The notes under the pieces were generated by a model that was not told the origin of the DNA, ran no database searches, and saw only the letters and a program-made list of their open reading frames with translations. 64,000 nucleotides of DNA, from assembly GCA_021234155.1 (NCBI GenBank), contig JAJEKV010000133.1:434001-498000 (forward strand), in the 5' to 3' direction. The stretch is from Isoetes taiwanensis (Eukaryota > Streptophyta > Lycopodiopsida > Isoetales > Isoetaceae). This document shows positions 58,266 through 64,000 of this stretch, piece by piece (position 1 is the first letter of the stretch; every line of letters begins with the position of its first letter). The translations under genes and the position numbers were made by a program.

Positions 58266-60141
58266 AGAGCTTTAATTTTGTAGACTCCTTTATTCTATGA
58301 TTTAGTAAGCTGCATATAGTAAAGAATGCTATTTTTTTGCAACTTTGGGTTCAACAGCAAGTAAAGGTGGTGAGGTTTTCTATGTTAGTTACGTAATATG
58401 GGATAGGCATAAAGGAGAGTAGCTCAATAACTTATATCCTATTGTTTAAATTTGGATTTTCCGGTTTGGAGGAAAACTTTTTGGATTTTTCTTTAGCCAG
58501 ATTTACTAAGATTTTGAGATTTTATTGGGGAATTTAGATGTCGGAGAAAAATCCCATATTTCCAAAAATTGGAGATGCATTTTTTTATTTTTTGCTATGA
58601 TTTCTAAACTTTGCCTTATCCGTTCCGAGGCTTCAGCATTGCAGCTGTCAAAGCGTGCATGTTAGCCATATGGATTGGATTGGCATGCTTTTATATTTTT
58701 GCATTCGGTTTTTTCCTTCAGATGGGAGATCCGATTGCGTTGCCATGTTTTTGACCTTCATCCAACATCAAATGTGCTGAGCCGATTGCATGGATTTGCT
58801 CCTTCCCAGTGATATGCCGCTGCCAGATTCATCCTTTTCTTATCTTATATTTTCTTCATCTCAATTAGGAGCACTTGATTTGTTGAAGACGCACTCTGAA
58901 TCGGCTCTATGCAAGTGTGAAGTAACTCGATTTTGTGCAGGTAAACGTAAGTGATCTGAAGAGAAGCATAATTGTGATTCGGGCAGTGCCGAAACTAAGA
59001 GTGTTTGAGGCCAAGTTTTGACAAGCTCCAAATTTGAAGCACGATTCACAGATGATGAATTTCTGGAAGCTATTACAGACCATAGAAGTACTCTGTAGGA
59101 GGTAAGAATTGGTTTCCTTGGGTTCAAATGTTAGAAAAATTAGCTTAAAAATTTATCAGACTTTCAAAGAAGTTATGGTAGAATCAATTATCAGACTCAA
59201 CATGAATGTAAGAAGCTATGCAATGCAGCTTTCAATATTTTGTGCTTCCTTCAAGACCACATGATATTAGAGATCCAGAACCTTAATACTGTTTCAAAAG
59301 AACAGTTGGAAGCTACTTTGATTTTATGTTTCAAGGGACAAAATGCATTAACTCTGTCTGCCTGCAGGATGTTTTTGAAGCTTAAAAGTTCATCAGATTT
59401 TGCAAAGAAGTTATGGTAGAATCAATAACCAGACTCAACCTGAATGTATGAAGGTATGCACCTTTGAATATTTTGTGCTTTTCATTAAGACCACATGCAA
59501 TCAGAGGTCCATAGCTTTGGTACTATTTCAAAAGAGCAGTTGCTCTCCATCTTGGTTTTCTCTTTCAAGGGACAAAACTTGCATTAACTCTATCTGTTTG
59601 TTTACATGCATGGCATTTTTGAAGCTATACTCTCGCAGAGGTTTTCTTCAATAGATGTTGGTGGTATCTCTTAGATATTTCTGGTTTTGATTTCACGAAA
59701 GTTTTTGCCAATAGCAGTAGCTGATATCTCTATAGACTTCTCGAGTATTACCCATGCATTCTCTGAAGCTCGATTAACATTTTAGGTCATTGGATTGGAT
59801 TTGTTGCAGTTTATGTCATTCGCATGGCATGATATGGCCATGAATATGAAGGTACTTCAGTTGATTTTGGCCATATGTTCCCTTATCTCCTGTGTTAGAT
59901 AGTTCATAATGAACATTTCAAGATTCTTGGGATACTTCTAGAGAGCAGTTATTATGATGATTGTAAAAACTAAATCGATTTTAGGTGTACGTTCCCTTAT
60001 CCTGGATAGTTCATAAACATCATTATTGCCGGTTCTATGTACCTTCATCTCAGGCCAAAAATCCCAATTTGATAATGAGTTTGATAGAAGATCTGCATAC
60101 AGCCACAATAAAGTCTCTTTATCTGTCTATATTTCATTTTT
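58266..60141. other. No recognisable gene; tandem duplication at 59143-59630
   Basis: A unit of about 235-240 bases containing AAGAAGTTATGGTAGAATCA, TATTTTGTGCTT and TTTCAAGGGACAAAA is duplicated in tandem at about 59143-59382 and 59385-59630 with moderate divergence. No coding region is supported in the rest. Confidence 0.5.
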
Positions 60142-61682
60142 TGAAACGGACCTAGCCCCTTGGCCTAGGCCGTTGCACCAACACGTTTAACATCTAAGTT
60201 AAACATACATGAGACTTATATACATGCTCAATAAAGTATAGTCCCATTGATCAGATAATTACATACAAGACCAAACTCCTCTGAGTCTTGGCATACTACA
60301 ACTCCTTTAGCTCAACAAGTCCTCCTTATAAGTCACTGAAGACGACTCTGGAAAACGCTCCTGCTGTCGCACCCCCATCCCTAGACTCTCCATCCGAATA
60401 CTGCATTCTCAGCTCAGGACGTACCATCTTAAACATACACAAACAACACCAGGGGGTTAGTCCACAAGGACTAAGTGGGGAGGAACATTTCGGGAGCATC
60501 CACAACATCAACCACCAGGTAATCTACCATAACCATCAAAGATAAGAACAACAACAATTTTACCTGCTCCACTACGCCCTTGCATTAGTTAGAACTCAGG
60601 CTACAAGCATGTTTACATTCACATCAATCTTCTGTATGTATGCACATATGCCAAGCGTAATCCTTGGGTTATGCACCCCAAGGAGACCACTCTCCCATCT
60701 GCATGCGCACAGGGCTAAAACTCATCCAACAAAGCTCTCCTCGGGCGGATCAGTGAGTCTACACGGCCACCCCACCCTCCGGGTGGGCCGCAAATGCAAT
60801 ATGCCATCCAACAAAGCCATCCGGCGGATCGCGAGTCTCACGGCCATTCCACCCTCCGGCAGTGGTCCGTTTTGCAATGCAAGATGCAACATCATCCATC
60901 ATGACTTTACAATACATCTTACGTCCAAGAACAACCACAAAACAATGCAATACAATAGAATGAGGTTCATACCAAGATATTTCATATCCAAGTGACAACA
61001 CATCATTGCACATCTCAAAGCAAGAACAGAACTCCCTTAACATATAAGCAACCATATCTTCCGTGTAATACCATAATTACACTAACGCCCTAGAGATAAT
61101 TCACATATTCTACTAGAAGCATAACCAAGCAATACAATAGACCAAGCACTCATCAAATCCCCAAGCACGCCAAATCCCCACCTCGCTGGATTGATTCGGG
61201 CTTCCTATCGACTAGATCTCCTTTCTTGATTCTATTTCCTCGCCTTCCCATCTCAAAGCTCCTTCCTTTTACGCTCATCGTTTCTACACGCCAGCCTCTC
61301 CTTCTCTAGAGAATAGGTAGAGGAGAACAATAAACACGATCCTTCACCAAACCAAGGCACCCTCTCCTTTGTTCACATCCAATATATATACACAATGACT
61401 AAATCTCAATGCATATGCATGCTAGACAAGTGTCATGCATGCGCTGACATGCATGCATGCGCATGTGCATGTACATGCATGCAATCTAATGCATGCTTAT
61501 CATATTTTACAAGTCCACTACACATTAATCTAACACCTTCTCGCTTATATAACCTTTTGCCAATATATTTCTATAGTTTTAAATACCACTGCTAGCATAA
61601 CCCATGGACGCATATCAACAAGGCCGTTAGATGATCTACACCCTCTTATACTGAGATAAAGTAAGCCACTAGGTTCGTTACA
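60142..61682 (-). repeat. 3' LTR of the minus-strand retrotransposon
   Basis: Begins TGAAACGGACCTAGCCCC and ends ..CGTTACA. The preceding five bases are TTTTT. The target duplication cannot be checked because the other end lies outside the window. An internal CG-rich unit of about 85 bases is duplicated in tandem (about 60725-60860). Confidence 0.85.
61417..61500. repeat. Alternating purine-pyrimidine tract (GCATGC-rich)
   Basis: A run dominated by GCATGC, ATGCATGC and GCATGTGCATGTACATGC inside the LTR. Such tracts can adopt left-handed DNA and contain many overlapping palindromes. Confidence 0.7.
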
Positions 61683-62938
61683 TTCTCCCCTTGTAAAATT
61701 CAACTCATGTCCTCATGAGTTACTTGAGGTACACATGCTTCTCCAACCTTAATATGTGGCATAACTCTACCCTATAAGGCACTGCTTCAATGCGGGCTAA
61801 CACTGCTTCTACTACTTTTAAATGCAAAAGGCTAAGCTTTAGCCAACTAGGGCATCTTTTATCGCGACTCGGAAGTCTTCTCAATTGCACATTTCTGCCA
61901 CAATAGCAATAGAACATGGGTATTCCCAATACCCTTCCACATCATACAAAAAAACTTCAAGTATTAACCCATATAGGCTTAAGCTCCACTATTTCTGTCC
62001 AAATTGGTGTAGTCCCAACTTAATCTATCACATACTCAAGTGCATCAACCTTGCCACTAGCATGTATAAAGTTTGAAACTAGACTTAACTTCACTATTTA
62101 TGCTAAAATTCCAAGCAACAAGTTTGAATTATTTACTACAGATGTCCAAGCTAACGTAGCAAACATCTGCATTATAGGGTTAATCCACTTTTTCGTACTA
62201 AGGATAAATAGCGCACTATGAAATACTAAGCCCACTATGGAAAGAGATACTCAGCTCGGACTAGATACATATTCATATGACACATCTTGGGTGGCCAAAT
62301 CCAAGAGTGACAAATAAAACATAATCACACCCCCCACTGTGTATCTTATAGCTATACAACCCAAGACAAGTAATTTCAAAGGGATCCTAAAAGATTATGA
62401 ACATAGTTTATTGTGATTTCTCACAAAAAGAACCTACTCAACATAGCTAACAACTTCCTAAACCCTTGAATTTACCTCTTTAAGCACTGTTCATGAGCCC
62501 TCACAACCCTAGCACTGATTTTGCTGAAGCCCTACAACTCCCTACACATGGTCTAACGCTGCAACGTGGTCCACCATTAGACAATCTACCAGTTATTGAG
62601 ATTTGTAGGAACATACCTTCACAATTATCATGGCCCACTGTTCATACCTTGCATGAAAATATCCTTCTTAACATTTCATCCTGTTTTCGGCACTTTCAAC
62701 CATCCTTGATGAACTGCATTCCATTAGCTTTTCTACCTTACATAGCATAGAATAATAATCAAAACTCAAGATACTATCAATCTCTTAGATCTATGCTCGT
62801 TCCTTGTTCCTCTTAACTTATCGTGGCTGGTGCATTTACCAAACAACAAACCGTTCTACTTTATAGTAGAATCTCTTGAACTCTTAGCCCTTAATTCCCA
62901 TGGCCCGAAGGTGTCGAAACTTTCCGCTCTGATACCAC

Positions 62939-64000
62939 TGAAACAGACCTAGCCCCTTGGCCTAGGCCGTTGCACCAACACGTTTAACATCTAAGTTAAA
63001 CATACATGAGACTTATATACATGCTCAATAAAGTATAGTCCCATTGATCAGATAATTACATACAAGACCAAACTCCTCTTAGTCTTGGCATACTACAACT
63101 CCTTTAGCTCAACAAGTCCTCCTTATAAGTCACTCAAGACAAATGACTGCGAAAAACGCTCTGTTTGTCAGCACCCCCATCCCTAGACTCTCCATCCGAA
63201 TATCACGCATTCTCACCAGACGCACGTACCATCTTAAACATACACAAACAACACTGGGGGTTAGTCCACAAGGACTAAGTGGGGAGGAACATTTCGGGAG
63301 CATCCACAACATCAACCACCGTGTAATCTACCATAACCATCAAAGATAAGAACAACAACAATTTTACACTCGCCCACTACGCCCTTGCATTAGTTAGAAC
63401 TCGTGCTACAAGCATGTTTACATTCACATCAATCTTACAGTATGTATGCACATATGCCAAGCGTAATCCTTGGGTTGCGACCCCAAGGAGACCACTCTTC
63501 CATCTCATGCGCATGTGGCTAAACTCATCCAACAGCTCTCGGCCGGATCGGAGTCTACGGCCACCCCACCCCTCCGAAGGTGGGCCGCCAAATGCAATAT
63601 GCCATCCAACGTGCCATCGGCGGGATCGGATCGCGAGTCTCACGGCCATTCCACCCCTCCGGAAGGTGGTCCGTTTGCAATGCAAGATGCAACATCATCC
63701 ATCATGACTTTACAATACATCTTACGTCCAAGAACAACCACAAAACAATGCAATACAATAGAATGAGGTTCATACCAAGATATTTCATATCCAAGTGACA
63801 ACACATCATTGCACATCTCAAAGCAAGAACAGAACTCCCTTAACATATAAGCAACCATATCTTCCGTGTAATACCATAATTACACTAACGCCCTAGAGAT
63901 AATTCACATATTCTAATTTGGAAGCATAACCAAGCAATACAATAGACCAAGCACTCATCAAATCCCCAAGCACGCGTCAAATCCCCACCTCGGTTTCTGG
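62939..64000 (-). repeat. 5' LTR of the minus-strand retrotransposon, partial
   Basis: Collinear with 60142-61200 and cut by the window edge. Confidence 0.85.

Larger units (their letters stand above)
60142..64000 (-). mobile_element. Non-autonomous LTR retrotransposon, minus strand, runs off the window
   Basis: The left LTR (3' LTR in element orientation) spans 60142-61682 (TG..CA, 1541 bp). Right of it, TTCTCCCCTTG at 61683-61693 is the complement of a polypurine tract. GCTCTGATACCA at 62926-62937 is the complement of the primer-binding site TGGTATCAGAGC, followed directly by the right LTR from 62939, which matches the left LTR to the window end. The interior is only 1.26 kb and has no gag or pol motif. 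Over most of their length the LTRs are nearly identical, so insertion is recent, except for a CG-rich block near 60720-60870 / 63520-63680 where small indels cluster. A TATA-like tract (complement of ATATATATACAC near 61382) may be its promoter. Confidence 0.88.

Noticed and set aside
61885-62750. Retrotransposon gag or pol in the interior of the right-hand LTR element
   Set aside because: Only short frames without zinc knuckle, protease, reverse transcriptase or integrase motifs are visible on either strand.

Overview
The window reads as nuclear DNA of a vascular plant with a large, repeat-rich genome. The evidence is plant gene families with spliceosomal introns, LTR retrotransposons primed by the plant initiator-Met tRNA site (TGGTATCAGAGC), hAT, PIF/Harbinger-like and Mutator-like MITEs, and LINE tails made of TTCTA units. 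Very low gene density and many old duplicated fragments suggest a gymnosperm or fern, but the sequence alone does not settle this. Only two loci look like near-intact genes.

Layout. 1-15 kb: repeats and fragments, namely a long fold-back repeat (0.5-1.2 kb), an LTR-retrotransposon fragment (3.3-4.6 kb), a 5'-truncated LINE (4.8-6.3 kb), segmental duplications (8.8-11 kb) and an inverted-repeat element carrying a small acidic ORF (11.7-13.5 kb). 15.1-21.5 kb: a Tourist-like MITE, then a BAHD acyltransferase gene (minus strand, one intron, catalytic motifs intact) and a divergently oriented 2-oxoglutarate dioxygenase gene (plus strand, three exons, one apparent 1-base insertion). The 2.9 kb between them is a pile of duplicated promoter segments holding two MITEs and a broken copy of the dioxygenase first exon. 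22-42 kb: mostly unassigned sequence with decayed BAHD and CDK-type kinase fragments, an identical 121-bp repeat pair, a tRNA-like SINE head, a fold-back array of GGAAACCTCC units and another 181-bp MITE.

41.6-58.3 kb is the most notable part. It holds two partial copies of a histone H3-like gene with an unusually long tail. Copy A (43.4-44.1 kb) has the start, ARTKxTARK, like canonical H3. Copy B has lost its start but keeps the basic/acidic middle and the histone fold. Copy B is split by a non-autonomous LTR retrotransposon (47222-57810, target duplication GAAAG). Removing it rejoins the H3-like reading frame exactly. That retrotransposon is itself split by a 7.4-kb hAT element (47649-55050, target duplication GGGGTGGC), which carries decayed BED fingers plus captured pieces of a SIZ1-type SUMO E3 ligase and of an omega-amidase (NIT2-type). 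So the order of events is gene, then LTR element, then hAT element. Copy A also carries the left end of the same LTR at the same codon, so the duplication followed that insertion.

58.3-64 kb: unassigned sequence, then a minus-strand non-autonomous LTR retrotransposon that runs off the right edge. The BAHD and dioxygenase could both act in specialised metabolism, but their co-function is inference from adjacency. Many differences between repeat copies are 1-2 base indels at CG-rich sites, so some apparent frameshifts may be sequencing artefacts.
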